From Tubiluchus corallicola (lineage: Eukaryota > Priapulida > Priapulimorpha > Priapulimorphida > Tubiluchidae), in assembly GCA_030141605.1 (NCBI GenBank), contig JAQGDQ010000039.1, positions 558,001 to 622,000 of the forward strand: 64,000 nt of DNA. The letters are read 5' to 3'. The number at the start of each line of letters is the position of its first letter. Position 1 is the stretch's first letter. Shown piece after piece: positions 32,380-45,199 of the stretch. The notes below the pieces were generated by a model. The model searched no databases and was not told the DNA's origin. It saw only the letters and a list, made by a program, of their open reading frames with translations. The position numbers and the translations under genes were made by a program.

Positions 32380-33469
32380 CTGAAAAAAAAGAATTACAGT
32401 TAGATATTAACTAACATGAGTCATCTTGCAATGGCTTCTTTCATTAATTCAAATTTGGCTTGATATTGACCCTTGTTAGTCAATAGCAATTTTCTTACCA
32501 ATGGAGAAGAGATGGAGCTAAACCAATACTGCTACACTTAAAGAAAGTACTAGTCTAGATAATGCATTCACAGCTATGTCAATAATACTCAATGTGGTAA
32601 CTCTGGTAGTAGCAAGCCCCATTAATACTAAATGAAACTAACATGAGACATTGTTATGCAAGTATGATTAGGCAATTCAATGGTAATACAGCAAGTGCTA
32701 ATAACTGGTACAGTAACTAGTATTTTAGAAAAAAAATATTAGAACGATAGAATTTGCTGATGTAACAAATGAAATTAAGAACATGCTTTGCAGCTTTGGA
32801 AACGTCAATCGATGATAGAATGAACCAACGTTATAAATTAAATGGGTTAAAGCTAAAGTGAGTGATAGCAAAACAGCAAAAAAGTTTAGATTACAAGTCG
32901 TGATTAAAATACATGTTCCAACTAATTCATCTTTCTTAAAACTTCATTAAAAAATTAATAAGACAATTGATACATCATTTGACGGACAGTATTAACGGAA
33001 TAATTAGAGATTTAGTTAACATCAGTCATTACGGTTAGTGATCATTAAAATCTTAGTTTTTATTTTATTGTACAATTCTAAACTTTCTTAAATTCACAAA
33101 CTTTCCAGCAGCGAATGTGCAGATGGCTACACCTAAACGAGGATTTTGTCAGCAGGACAGCAGCCGTAGAACCTAATTTGGTCATTATTTTGTTCAGTTT
33201 ATCGTGCCGACATCTGTTCTCCATTGTGATGCTGCTAACAATCCACAAGGAAAACCGAAAAGTTTGCCCTTTTGGGGTCTATGGATAGTGCATACCAGGC
33301 AAGAACAATTCGTGAGAATCACCAGCTGTCTTCAAGAACATTTATTTTGTGGATTAGTACTTTCAGTTCATCACTACTAACTCGTTTTTGTTAACTGAGT
33401 TTACGAATACGGTCTAGATTTCGTATAAAGTTTAAAAATAAGAGTCTCTATTTTATCTATTTTGTTGTA

Positions 33470-33687
33470 CATGGTGTTCCAGAAGAAACAGTACAACAGT
33501 GGCATGCTAAATATGCTGATCAGTGATATGCTATAAAATCAGTTATTATGACGTTATTATGAGGCAAAAATGCAATTATATTTACGTAAATTTCAATTTC
33601 TATATCACACAACCTAGTGCTTGTACAACATATATAAGGACATAATTATCAGCATATTTGTGCTGAACTGTTTCTTCTGGAACCCCG
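33470..33687. mobile_element. Mariner-like MITE, 218 bp
   Basis: Inverted termini GTGTTCCAGAAGAAACAGTA (left) and, reverse complemented, GGGTTCCAGAAGAAACAGTT (right) extend with gaps to AATATGCTGAT, about 45 bp in all. Both ends abut TA, the Tc1/mariner target. TACAGGGTGT.CC-like termini are usual for mariner relatives. No transposase remains. Confidence 0.8.
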
Positions 33688-36526
33688 TATACTTCCTGGC
33701 GTATCTGATACAATTAGCAAGCAATCATAGACAAATACAAACAAACCACATAAACTAACTTTTAAAGCAGTCCAGTATATTCCCCATACTATAATTCATA
33801 GTTAATTACTATAATTCATAGCAACTACAATGTTATAGCACTATTAGAACACTACTATTTACAGTTCATCTAAATACAGCATTAGTGGATATTTAGCATA
33901 ATTATTTTGTAGTCAGTCAAATTTTCTTTCCCTCGTCTCCTAATTTCCCTTTTTCACTATCCTGTACTAATATTCCATCTTTCAAAATTCCTGTCAAGGT
34001 AAGAGTCAGGGAGACTTGTGACACAAAACATAATTGTAACTTTCTTTAAATTATTTACACTGTTAAATTGTAAAATTGCAATATTTAATACTGTGACATT
34101 GACTCTATAATATGTGGAATAACCGAATCTTATTGAAACTTGAACGAAACTTCGCATTAACATTCAAAACCAATGGAAACTACGTATCAGTTCAGGTTAT
34201 ACAAAAACAGATATTCCTGAACTGTTTTCCAGTAAAACATTCACAATCTCCATAATGCTAAATGAAAACACCGACGAGAAATGCAAAAAAGCTGTAAACT
34301 ATTCCTTCGCCAAGAGCCATAATTACTGGTTGAACGATTTCTGACCCCAAGTGTCTAACTACACAATCAGATGGCTATGATGATGGATCACATAAACACA
34401 AGTTAGCCTCTCAAGTTTTCGTCGCACAATCGTAACATTGTTTTTCAGGTTCAGGCTTTTTGCCATAGCGCTGTTGGAAAACTACTAGGCTTATAGAGCT
34501 TATTTATTTATATAATAGAGTGCAGTTCTCATTTGAAAGTTGTAATAACATGCATCTGATATGATTCAGCGGCTTGCCGCAGTTAGATGCATCATATTGC
34601 TTGGGATACATTAGTTACAGTCTGTTCATGCGGCAACGTGATGACATATTCAGGACGGTGATCGATAATAAACTCATAGAAAAAACTCACAATTTTGGCT
34701 AAGAAAAAGTCACGTAGTCAAACAAAAATGTTCACGTCAGTCATAATTTATTTAACTGCCATAAACAGAAAATATTTTAAATCGGAACCAAATCAGTTAT
34801 TAACAGACAATCTATGATTTGTACATGTATATTGACAACACTATTTATATATGATGGCATTGCACGTATGTGAAAAATCACGTTTTGTTCAATATCTTAG
34901 AGTTACGGCCAGAATTAGGGTTCGTGTTATTTCTTTTTTACCTGTGATTTTATTACGTGGAGTCGTTTAGGACCGCTATTCAATTTATAGAATCTGCGAA
35001 AGCCACGCCAACTTGTGAGAAATGACTTAAATTTTTCTTGTTTTGAAAATGGCAGTCAATCGAGTCATACGACCTACTTCCTAGATTTTTGTACTGCAAG
35101 TACACAATGTACGCATTGTACAAATACTTCAAAGTGCACAGGTTACAAAAACAAAAACTTGTCGTTACAAAAAGTAGTATATGTTGTCAAATGCGATGAA
35201 ATATAAACAATATATGGTTTGTAAAAAGACTTTTGAATTTGGATTTGTCGGGTACTTCTTAGTAGAAGTATACACACTAGATTTTCCAGGTCCTATGGCA
35301 AAAAGGACTTTACTTGAAAAACGGTACTCATGTACTGATACAAAAATAAAGTACTTGGAAATCGCTTTTGGCTAAAAATTAAGGCAAACTCATTGCATGA
35401 TCCAGTGTGTTATTCAATGATAAGCACAATTACGCATACTTGAGTGTTATGACAATGAATAAAGACAGATTCATAATTCATAATGAAAACTTAATCAAAG
35501 ATGAAAACAGTCGGCACGCAACGGCAGGATCAATCCAGCTTTTTCCCGACATTTTCAGTATAATAACTTTGGCGCTGTTGTTCGTGGTTTTCTATACATC
35601 AAAGAACTGGGGTCAACCATTACGCACAGCCTATTCCCCAGGAATGTTCAATGAACGTTACAAGCAATTTATTATGCATAAGAAAGACCTCTTAGCTAGC
35701 TCACGAGCAAATTGCGTGCGGATGCATGCAAAATGTCGATAAAACCTGAATGAAAGTCCAAATACCGCTGCCTCACCAAACCTTCCATGATTCTATATTA
35801 TTGCCTTTATCCCTATGTTGTTTTTTCACTTGCGAGCTAACTTTCTTAGCAACAAAGCGCAAAAAGCGCTGTCTGCGAATTACGAATTTCATACGCACAT
35901 GAACAATAATCTAGTGTTTAAAAATGCAACGTTTTTTATTGTAATATTTATATAGGACAGTAAAGAAATTTAACCAATTTTGTAATGATTAGCCGCTTGG
36001 TTAGCAATGAGCTCAGGTTCCCAAAAAATTATAATTTATAGAAAAAACTACACTAAATAAAAAATAGAAATTTATGAAAAGTGTAGGCGTTAAATGTTTT
36101 ATACCTTAGTGACCGAGCTACTGATGTTGCCAGCACAAAAAGAAAACGAAAATGAGATTTTTTTTCAAATTTTAGATTACCGCTGACGGCTCCATTATTA
36201 CTTTGGCTTGGAAATGTCTTAGCTGCTTAGCCTCGCAATTTGACCTGTTGTCAACGAAACAATAATCTTCGTTGTAAAAATGCCCTTTGAGCAAAGCTTC
36301 ATCCACAACAACCGGCTCCACTAAAGAAACAACTTTGCTCAGATTAATATCATAAAATGTATAATGAAGAAATGAAACAATTAATGAGGAACAGACCACC
36401 TTTTACTCATTGACGCTAACTGTATTGTTTGTATGAATTACGTTTATGCTGTACAAGCGTACACCCTTGACTAGCTGTCAAAAAAGAATTATCGAGTAAT
36501 GCTAGGAACGACAGATTAGCCACATG

Positions 36527-36539
36527 GGGGGGGGGGGGG
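36527..36539. repeat. Poly(G) run of 13
   Basis: Uninterrupted guanines on the plus strand. Confidence 0.85.
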
Positions 36540-37109
36540 TGCATGCTGCCTAACGAAAAACAACGAAAAACTTAATTTACTGCTGTTTTCATGCTTCTTT
36601 AATCATTTACAAACTTTTATTAATGACATTGTATTTTACTTGCCAAAATAGCAGTCATTACCGTACAGCCTTAGTGTAAACTGCACAATCTTGCAGGTGC
36701 TGAAACCTGCAAGTTAAAAAGGCAGATGTTAAAACCTCAGCATGTTGCTGCTAACATTAACTCCTTCTGCACCGTTGGGACTGCCATTACCAGAAGTTAT
36801 CATAACAAGAACTAGACGCGTTACACAGAGAACAGTGGAGATGTTGGGAAAGCTAGCAGCTAGGAATTGAATACTGAAGATCTCTCATAGAAGGTGGAAA
36901 GAAGGTGAAAATTTTTCACATTTTCCAATTTAGTACAGTACTGCTTTCGTGCGGTTTATAGTGGATCTTACCAAAACTTTCGATCAACCCATCCGGTAAA
37001 AAAGCGAGAGAAATTGCTACGGACAAATGAGGGTGCTAGCGGTACGATCGGAACGAAAACCATAAAAATGCTGTAGTCAAAGAAGCCAGCACCTAGGAGG
37101 AGAGTTAAC

Positions 37110-37275
37110 TGAGTGGCATGGCACAGATATGCAACCATGCCACGAGGAAATCCGTTAACTAATATGGATAACGCTCTCATGCCACGAGTGAGGTGCTGAC
37201 ATGGATAAGCCTCCAAGTCACGAGGAAGTGGGGTGACTGACATGGATACGCCCCATGCCACGAGGAATGAAAAGA
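37110..37275. repeat. Degenerate ~40-bp minisatellite, about 4 copies
   Basis: Units alternate CATGCCACGAGG-like and GACATGGATA.GCC-like blocks, starting near 37136, 37180, 37217 and 37257. The copies differ by substitutions and indels. Confidence 0.65.
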
Positions 37276-37981
37276 GTTTGCGTGCAGGTGAACTCAGCAG
37301 CAACATCTGCGAGGTTTTTGGTGTATTTAGCCAATCATCCAATAGCGGCTGATCAATAAACCTGCAAACTGCAGAAAAAGGTCTAGAAAATTTACACAAT
37401 CGACCACACAATCCATCGGTTCAAATTCATACCACGCTCAGAGGAAAAGTTTCTGTGAGGTTTGTGACTCATTTTATTACTGTAAATATCTTTGTGGCAA
37501 AACGAGTCTACGATACTAGATGCATCAAGACACTATAAAAAAATTAATGACGAAATTGATAAATACACTCTGTTTCTATCATGCAACACAATATTATGCA
37601 ATGTTTGTTACATTTCTCAATGTAAACCTGCATGAATACGCATAGCATGCATGTATGGATGTGATGAATGGACTTGCATTGATTTAAGACCATATTGATT
37701 AACAGTGTTGAAGTGAATTAATTCATTAATTAGTATTATTGATCTGTCACATTGCATTATCCAGTGAAAAGCTCATAAATGAAGTTCAACGCAATGCAGA
37801 GCAAATTCAAAAGCAGAAGTATGTACTTCAGCGTCTACGATGTATTAATGTCTCATTGGCTATACTTTGAAGAAAATGTAGGCAAGAGGTTTTTCTTCAA
37901 TACCAGTTCTTCAATATGTAAGCATTGCTTGCTATGTGTAGCACCTGGATGACGCTAGTGCTAACATCACACAAAATAGAC

Positions 37982-38056
37982 TACAATACAATACAATACA
38001 ATAATACATTATAATACAATCAGTACATTGTGCAATACATTACAATACAATACATT
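37982..38056. repeat. (ACAAT)n pentanucleotide array, imperfect
   Basis: Repeated ACAAT/ATACA motifs with interruptions; the first of three pentanucleotide arrays in this part of the window. Confidence 0.85.
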
Positions 38057-39300
38057 GTTCATGGCGTAAAATTCTCCAAGTTCCCATGGGCTTCAAAAAT
38101 AGCCCTCCCTGTACACTGCCAGTGCGGCAGATAGCTTGGGTAGAAACAATACTAAAACAGACCTAATTAGTGAATGATTATTACACGTGCATTTAAAGGA
38201 CAAAATTGCGAACAAACACGGTTTTCTTCGTTTTCCTTAACTTTATTCTGTTATCGTTTCTTCCTCCTTTTCTCAGTACTTCCTTGAAAAATTAAGCAAC
38301 GGGCGACAGTACAATATACAGCACTACTGAAGCGCCATCTAAGCTAAGAGTATGAGGTGCACGATGGTTCCAACGAATAGGTCAAACAGCGGGCAAATTC
38401 ATTATTCAGTAAAACTTCAAAAACAGACTGTTTGGGTTTGTAATTAGACTATGCGTGCAAGCAGTATATGCAACAACTAAGCACACCGGGCAGTTACCGT
38501 TAATGATGTATGAACAGGGGAGCTGTAGTTTTACAGCATGGTATAACTAAGGACTACCTGCCTCCTAAAGCATGCATATTGAAGGAGCCTTTTAATGAGC
38601 CTTTTAAAGATCTCAAACACAGTACACACCTGCCGTGCATACAGAAGAAGAACGTTGTCAAGAATAGTTCACATTTTGTTGGAACGAACAGGCTGTAAAA
38701 AAGGAAGAGTGAGTTGGGTGGCGATGGACTGCGGCGGAACGTAGAAAAAAATAAATCACAGTCATTACGACTTTTACTCATACAACACGGCACAAAATTT
38801 AAAAACAGCTAAACGCAGTGTTAATGGCACCCTATTTGGCCTTTACAAGCAAACAACCTGGACTATGTTTTGTTAAAAAATCCAATTCATTTCAAACACT
38901 GGCAAAAATACCAGAGGCTGATGACCCGATTATCAGGCGATACCTCTAAAAGGATGTTTGCGAACCTACAGTGAACACGATACATTACGTATCACATGTA
39001 CAAAACGGTCTAATAACACTGTTTATGAGTTCAAAATGCGCGTAAATCCTCTTCCATATAAACAAACGCCCGCAGGTATTCAAGACCATGCGCGTAAGAT
39101 AGTTAAGTTTGTTTAATAATAGTTCTATTATTTCTATTCTATTGTATAATATAATATTCTAATATTATATTCTATAATAACATTTGTATTAGTTGTTTTA
39201 TAACTATTGCAAATGTCAGTTAATTTTAAGAGATTATACGTAATCATTATGCTTGTATATGTACGACAATTGAATATAAAGAATTATATTATGCATATAC

Positions 39301-39545
39301 ATATAATACAGTACAATACAATAAAATACATATACTACAGCACAATACAATACAATATATATACTGTACAATATACAATACAGTACAATATAATACTATA
39401 CAATGCAATACAATACAATACAACACAATACAATACAATACTGTACAGTACAGTACAGTACAGTACAGTACAGTACAGTACAGTACAGTACAGTACAGTA
39501 CAGTACAGTACAGTACAGTACAGTACAGTACAATACAATATTACA
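39301..39545. repeat. (ACAAT)n grading into a pure (ACAGT)n array
   Basis: Imperfect ACAAT/ATACA motifs from about 39301 pass into an uninterrupted ACAGT array at about 39443-39530 (17 to 18 copies), then back to ACAAT. The long Tyr/Ser/Val/Gln ORFs on both strands are repeat artefacts. It lies about 360 bp from the FAM53 exon at 39902. Confidence 0.95.
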
Positions 39546-39901
39546 TACATATGTAATAAGAATTTTCGATACAAAAATCTCCAATATAAACAAAAGTACA
39601 ATCAGGCATAAGTTACTGCACAAGGACAGGCAAAAAGATTTACATTAACTCAGTACATATATCTTCAAGTAAGCAATGAAAGATTAATAGATACAATTTC
39701 TTCAAATGGCAACACTATGATTAGGCACAAATTTCTATCATCTGACTTTGTTTTCACCTGTGTATTGTTTAGGTACAGGCGGCATATTTCGTGTTTCATA
39801 ATTTCTTGTAAAGAATTAAAAACGAACTCGCATTCTCAATAAAACGCCAAAAACGGCTTTCTCGCAATCAGTAAAAACGTTTTAAAATAACTCTTTCTCA
39901 C

Positions 39902-39962
39902 CTGACAGAGATAGAGAGAACACGTGGTTTCCTGATGATATAGGCAATACTGGAGCAGACTG
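39902..39962 (-). CDS. FAM53: FAM53 upstream internal exon
   Basis: The acceptor is CTTTTCTTTTTTTAG followed by CAG, and the donor is CAG|GTGAGAAAG. Twenty codons, QSAPVLPISSGNHVFSLSLS, plus one nucleotide. That single G joins TG at the start of the main exon to make a GTG codon, so the phases agree (out phase 1, in phase 1). The other two frames do not join without a stop. The tandem acceptor allows the first Gln to be skipped (start at 39959). I do not recognise this segment within FAM53; assignment rests on splice sites and phase. Confidence 0.65.
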
Positions 39963-41560
39963 CTAAAAAAAGAAAAGCAAACTATAAGAATTGCGGGGCA
40001 ATGCGAGCTTTATATGAATCACATAGCACATACAACTGAAGTGTTCTTCAACCTATATAAACGCGGTATTATCAGTTTACTAACCTTTAAAATGCACTGT
40101 TTGAACAGTGTACATAGACAGCGCGTAATACCAACGTATAATAAAGCTGCCCGTTGCTGAGAAAGATCAGCAAAGATTACCTTCTTGCATATTAATGAAT
40201 AATAATAAGTGAAACGTAAATTATCTGCTAATTAGTCATTAATTATTGCAAGCAGGTATAATTACACTCCCACATTTTACTGCTTTCTACATAGATGCCC
40301 TGTAATTGTTTGACAAGCAAGAAAGCACATGACGACGAAATCCCTTACTGCGTTAAGTTGTCCCAGTATGATAGAGAGCATCGAGTTAAATTAATATTGA
40401 TGACAAACTTTTCATATTTTCTCCAATGATACCTATGTTATTTACTGAACCCTAGAACAGAATACGAATGAGAAAACTGTCTACAAAAAGGAAGAGACTA
40501 CAATAATGCAAAGAAATCACATGCCTATGGTATAATGGTCCAAGCACATTAACACATACAGCAAAGCAACATATATACGTGTAAACAGTCTTGATAGCAT
40601 GGACTTATTATTTTACAATTATTGTAATTAAACATTCAGGTTTGCTTTGAGTTATCTCAGTCAGGTCTGTATTCAAAGAATTTCTGGACCAATCTAGCAT
40701 TGATTTTTATCACTTTTACATCTTGTGATGAATTTAACACCATAAACCTCTCACGCTTTTAATGTGAGAAGAATACGTGAAAACTAACGCTATTTTTATG
40801 TACGATTGTATACGATCAGTGTCATTTTTAAAAATTGTTTATTTTATACATATTAATTTCTTTCTTTTTTTGCGCGTGTTTATGCTAACTTTTCTTTGTT
40901 ATATTTAGCCTACACGAATATATGTGCTGTATCTGTATGTAATGATACGAAATAAAATAATAATAATTATTAGGAGAAATATACTGAAAATTGGTAGAGA
41001 AATCAGAGAAAGTATATAGCCAATACATTCATCTCTTATATGAGCGTACAGTGGACATTCAGTTACTTAGTCACTGCGTAAAAAATGAGCAGTCTGTACA
41101 GTGCAGTAGTTAGGATACAGCCAACAAAAACCTAGAAGGCTAGACTGCCTAGACAAATATTTTTAGTTTTACAGAAGCTATGATAGTACACCCAGGTGAT
41201 TTAAAATTCTGAAATGACACTAATAAATCCCATAAAACGGTTGCCTTTGCATCGCTCAACAATAAAAACGGTCCATTTCAATAAAACGAAAATTTTATGA
41301 ACACGTGGAATATTTTTATTGGCCGCAATTACTTAGCCTGTGTTTATGGCCGCATTGTTCACGTTAGCATTGACTGGCATGCTGAATCATTAACGATGCT
41401 TAATCAGGGCAGATCAAAGCGAACGCAAATGATGAGGATGAATTCAGAAATACAGATAGCCGAGTGAAATGAGGCTTGCTGACGAATAATGTAATGATGA
41501 AGCCACTAAACAGCCGACTTGCGTTTACACAAACACGAAATCAAGCACGTGACAGTTTTA
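39963..41560. other. Upstream FAM53 intron or flank, unassigned
   Basis: A+T-rich DNA with no recognised exon. Sequence near 40.87-40.97 kb ending AATAAAATAATAATAATTAT resembles the 3' tail of a LINE but has no coding support. Confidence 0.35.
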
Positions 41561-41785
41561 TGTGACAAAAACGATCAAGCGACAAATGTCATGATAAGGT
41601 CATGTGAAACCTAAATGTAGTTTATTGGCAGGTGATGTGACAAAAACAATCATGTGACAAAGGTCATAACAAGGTCATGTGAAACCTAAATGTAGTTTCT
41701 TGGCAGGTGATGTGACAAAAACAATCATGTGACAAAGGTCATAACAAGGTCATGTGAAACCTAAACTGTAGTTTATCTAGTAATG
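41561..41785. repeat. 75-bp tandem repeat, 3 copies
   Basis: Units start TGTGACAAAAAC at 41561, 41636 and 41711 and contain CATGTGACAAAGGTCATAAC and AAGGTCATGTGAAACCTAAA. The second and third units are nearly identical; the first is diverged. Units 2 and 3 each carry two CATGTG E-boxes in a TCATGTGA context. Confidence 0.92.
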
Positions 41786-42829
41786 CTACCAATGATTCTC
41801 TGCATGCAGCGTCAAAGCCAATACATTGCACAGGATTCTGTCTAGAAACATAAAAAGCCTCTTCTGACGAGTGCTGAGACTGTGTAGTCGTTGCGTATGT
41901 TGCACCAGTACCCACATTATGTATTTACACAACTCTTAAATGTGGAAATATACCAGTGGCGCCGTTAGCGGTCAGAAATAACAAAGAGCTGCGTAATATG
42001 TCATGGCGATAGTTTATAATTTATAATCCTGTTGAGAATTATTACAGTCTTAGCCTTTGTAGGGCCTAACGTGGTATATAAACAGCAAGTGTTATTCCCA
42101 AAGATTAAAGACCCAATACGCCGCTATGCAAAGCGATAAAGGAACACAATTGGTAATGGTAAAAGCGCGTAATGAACAGGTAATTCATAGTTCAATTTTT
42201 GGCTTTCTCTTTTTTCAGGTTTATTCCAGTATATTAGGTCACGAAACAAACAAAGTTGAAATTCGTACGGGGTTGTAATTATTTCCTATATACTTAATAG
42301 CAGCAGAGCGTATCAAAACATAGTCATCAGATATTACAACAATAGACGCTTCCTTCTGCGCTTATTTATAATTACAACAACCAAACACTATAATTAGTTT
42401 GCACAATGGCTTTCTTCTTTTAGTTTAATTGCAGCAGGTTTTAATTTCACTTTGGCGGAAATTTAACAATTTTGGAAATTTATTTACCCAGACCATGATT
42501 GATGAAAGAGCGCGCTTATAAAATTATAGAGATTTAGCGGTGTCCTCGTTCAAAGACATTCTCAAAGACCTGTTCACAAAAAACTTCTGAGCATGCGCAG
42601 TTCAATAAAGAGAAAAAGAATTAGAGATGCAAGTTTTTACAAGAACAAGGGCACTGTATAGACAAGCAGATCCACTAGACCCTGGCACGAAGTCACAATG
42701 GGCATAAACTTATTTCGAAGTTTCTAGATTTTCTGACCTTAACGTGGCCTTTGACTTTTTTGAGCTAAAAACAATGGGTTTTCGGCTCTTGCTCAGACTT
42801 ATTCCTGCAACAAGTTTGATTATTAACTT

Positions 42830-42990
42830 TTCATCCGTTTGGCTTTATTGTGTTACACAATCCTTACAACATCCTTGCAACAACTAGTCAACGCTGAAAA
42901 GTTGGGCCCAACCAAGAATAGAACCCAGAATCTTGCACATTCATGATGCGCCCTCTACCAATTGAGCTGCTGGATCAACTTAGTCCTCTT
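42830..42990 (-). mobile_element. tRNA-derived SINE
   Basis: On the minus strand, AGCTCAATTGGTAGAG is a good A box, GCGCATCATGAATGTGC folds as an anticodon arm, and GGGTTCTATTCTTGG is a slightly degraded B box; together they form a tRNA-like head. A non-tRNA body follows (CAGCGTTGACTAGTTGTTGC) and ends near GTAACACAATAAAGCC. The weak T stem and the attached body make this a SINE rather than a functional tRNA gene. Exact ends are uncertain. Confidence 0.65.
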
Positions 42991-43436
42991 ACACACCACC
43001 CACGCACAAATTCAACCACTAAGCACTGCGCGTCGTCTACTATCGGTGGGTAAAGAAACGTTTTGGTTCGTAAAGAACTGTTCACATCAGAAATTCTGCG
43101 CATGCGTAACAACAAATTACAGAAATTATTTTACAAGGCACCTAACCGTGACGGCAATCACGTGATCAATCATGCCAGCTTCAATCCCAAGAGTAGTAAC
43201 ACGATCGGGTTACAATGTACCATGGTTTTGCAGCCACAGTGGGAAATTGCCACTATATTATTACTGCAATTGTAGGCTGTTGTAACGAAGAAGCCAAACT
43301 GAATCACTGCATATGCACATATACCGTGTAATAAAAGACAACAGTGAGACCATGACTGAATAAAGAGAAACTCAGTATTAACATACTGTTTTACACTTAT
43401 AATTTTTGGAGGAATTAGTAAAAAGGCGACGTAATA

Positions 43437-43538
43437 AGACGAGACGAGACGAGACGAGACGAGACGAGACGAGACGAGACGAGACGAGACGAGACGAGAC
43501 GAGACGAGACGAGACAAGACAAGACAGGACAAGACAAG
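43437..43538. repeat. (GACGA)n array passing into (GACAA)n
   Basis: About 15 copies of GACGA, then several GACAA-type units at the right end. The right end joins directly to the LINE remnant that follows on the minus strand, where it would be the element's 3' tail. Confidence 0.95.
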
Positions 43539-44260
43539 AATTTATTCTGCCTTGTGGTTATCGTTCATTGCAATTTCTCATTTGGCTCAATATTAAATAT
43601 ACACTACGATAAACAGACGAAAAAACAACATGTAGGCAACATATGAATAAACATAATCATAAAATGAGTGAAATCTCTTCAGCATAAGATACATCATTAC
43701 ATTAAATGAAATAGGCACCTGTACCAATGCCATTGAATACCTTACTAAAGGATAATAAGCCTACGTTTAAAAAACCAAAAATTAAATGACACATCATAGA
43801 GACTAGGAAACTGGTTGTCGCTTGAAGTTAATACTAAATTGCCCCACTGCACTTGGAATGTAAGAGTTCAGAAATCTACTAGTTTTGCAAATAAGGCTTT
43901 TAATACTTGCCAGATTTCAGTTTTTCAAAATTTGATGCAAGAGTGTGGGATGGGTCATTTATAAACACGTTGGCTTTTTTGTAAAAAAGATCTTCAAACT
44001 GCATTGCACTTTGTGTGCAAAACAGAATGTGAAAGACAATCCAAGATATATGCACACAGCGTTTTCCTATTTGTAGAATTACTTAAACTGACACGCATGT
44101 GGCTTTTTTGAACACTTATGCTTTCCTTCTCGCATCTACGACACAACTTCGCCTTACAGACAAGGAAACAGTTATTGTCTAAATAAAATTTAGATACAGT
44201 TGTGTAAAGAGTTATTAACACTATTTTATGTAACACTGCTGTGATAACTATGTTTAACAT
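43539..44260 (-). pseudogene. LINE 3' remnant with pentanucleotide tail
   Basis: Minus-strand pieces in shifting frames read like the end of a LINE reverse transcriptase: LSNSTNRKTLCAYILDCLSH, VFINDPSHTLASNFEKL, then KTSRFLNSYIPSAVGQFS. The order DPSH.L.S.F followed by SR..NS.IPSAV is characteristic of CR1-like LINE C-termini. Stops and frameshifts separate them, so it is dead. The 3' end reads AATAAATTCTTGTCTTGTC, grading into the adjacent array. Confidence 0.6.
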
Positions 44261-44885
44261 TTGTATGAATCAACTGTTATTTGTTCTGTACGCTCGAGCC
44301 ATAACATACCTTTGTAAGGGCATTTTGTCTCTAGTAGACGTTTCTTTCACTGTTGATTAAATCAGTCTTGTTTGTTTATAATGTAATGTATGTAATGGTG
44401 GTTCAATAAACAAACACACATGCAGTAGCTAAACAATATGGTTCAAAGATAAACTACATAATGGAACCTGCCTGACAAATTGTACCAAATTGCGGAATCA
44501 AAGATTCAAAATCAATAAAAGTGTGAAATGAAAGCTCGGACGTTAGCCTGAAATCGATCGCCACGTTTGTGCGTTATGAAAAATGAGCGATTGATGAGTA
44601 TCAGTCAAGAAGATAACTTTCACTGAATAATTAATCCTATTTACATTGTAATCGAGTTGAATAAACGAAAGAATATTAATAATTAAAGCAATTAAATTAC
44701 AAATCTCACCTACAATTGCATGATGAAAAATTGATCCGGTGATATGAGTGAGTAATATTTTATAAATTCGTTAACACCAACCAGCATAATACACAGATTG
44801 CAAGCATGGAGTCATTGGTTTAATCAATTAGATTTTTATTGCGATAAAAAGTGCTGCACATTTGCTGAAATTTTAAATATACATA

Positions 44886-45199
44886 TCAGGTTTAAAAAGT
44901 ATCGTTTCTGTAAACTGGGTGGTTTTAAAAGTATTCTTTTTGTGTACAGGGTGGTTTTAAAGGATTCTTTATGTATACTGGGTGGTTTTTAAAGATATTC
45001 TCTGTAAACTGAGTGGCTTTAAAAGTATTCTTTACATATGTTAGGTGGTTTTAAAAATATTCTTTATGTAAGCTGGGTGGTTTTAAGAGTATTCCATCTG
45101 TATACTGGGTGGTTTTAAAAGTATTATTTACATATGCTAAGTAGTTTTAAAAGTAGTCTTTACGTATACTGGGTGATTTAAAAGTATATTTTATGTATA
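44886..45199. repeat. ~32-bp minisatellite, about 10 copies
   Basis: Units follow CTGGGTGGTTTTAAAAGTAT then TCTTTA(T/C).TATA. Ten degenerate copies are countable by the GGTGGTTTTAAA core. Confidence 0.9.

Larger units (their letters stand above)
32380..39901 (-). other. FAM53 intron, about 7.5 kb
   Basis: Bounded by GTGAGA at 39901 and the CAG acceptor at 32380. It holds a mariner-like MITE, a poly(G) run, a small minisatellite near 37.2 kb and pentanucleotide arrays, annotated separately. The 147-codon minus-strand frame at 36968-37411 overlaps the minisatellite and shows no family signal. Confidence 0.6.

Noticed and set aside
36968-37411. 147-codon minus-strand ORF
   Set aside because: Largely overlaps a degenerate minisatellite inside a FAM53 intron; no domain or splice support.
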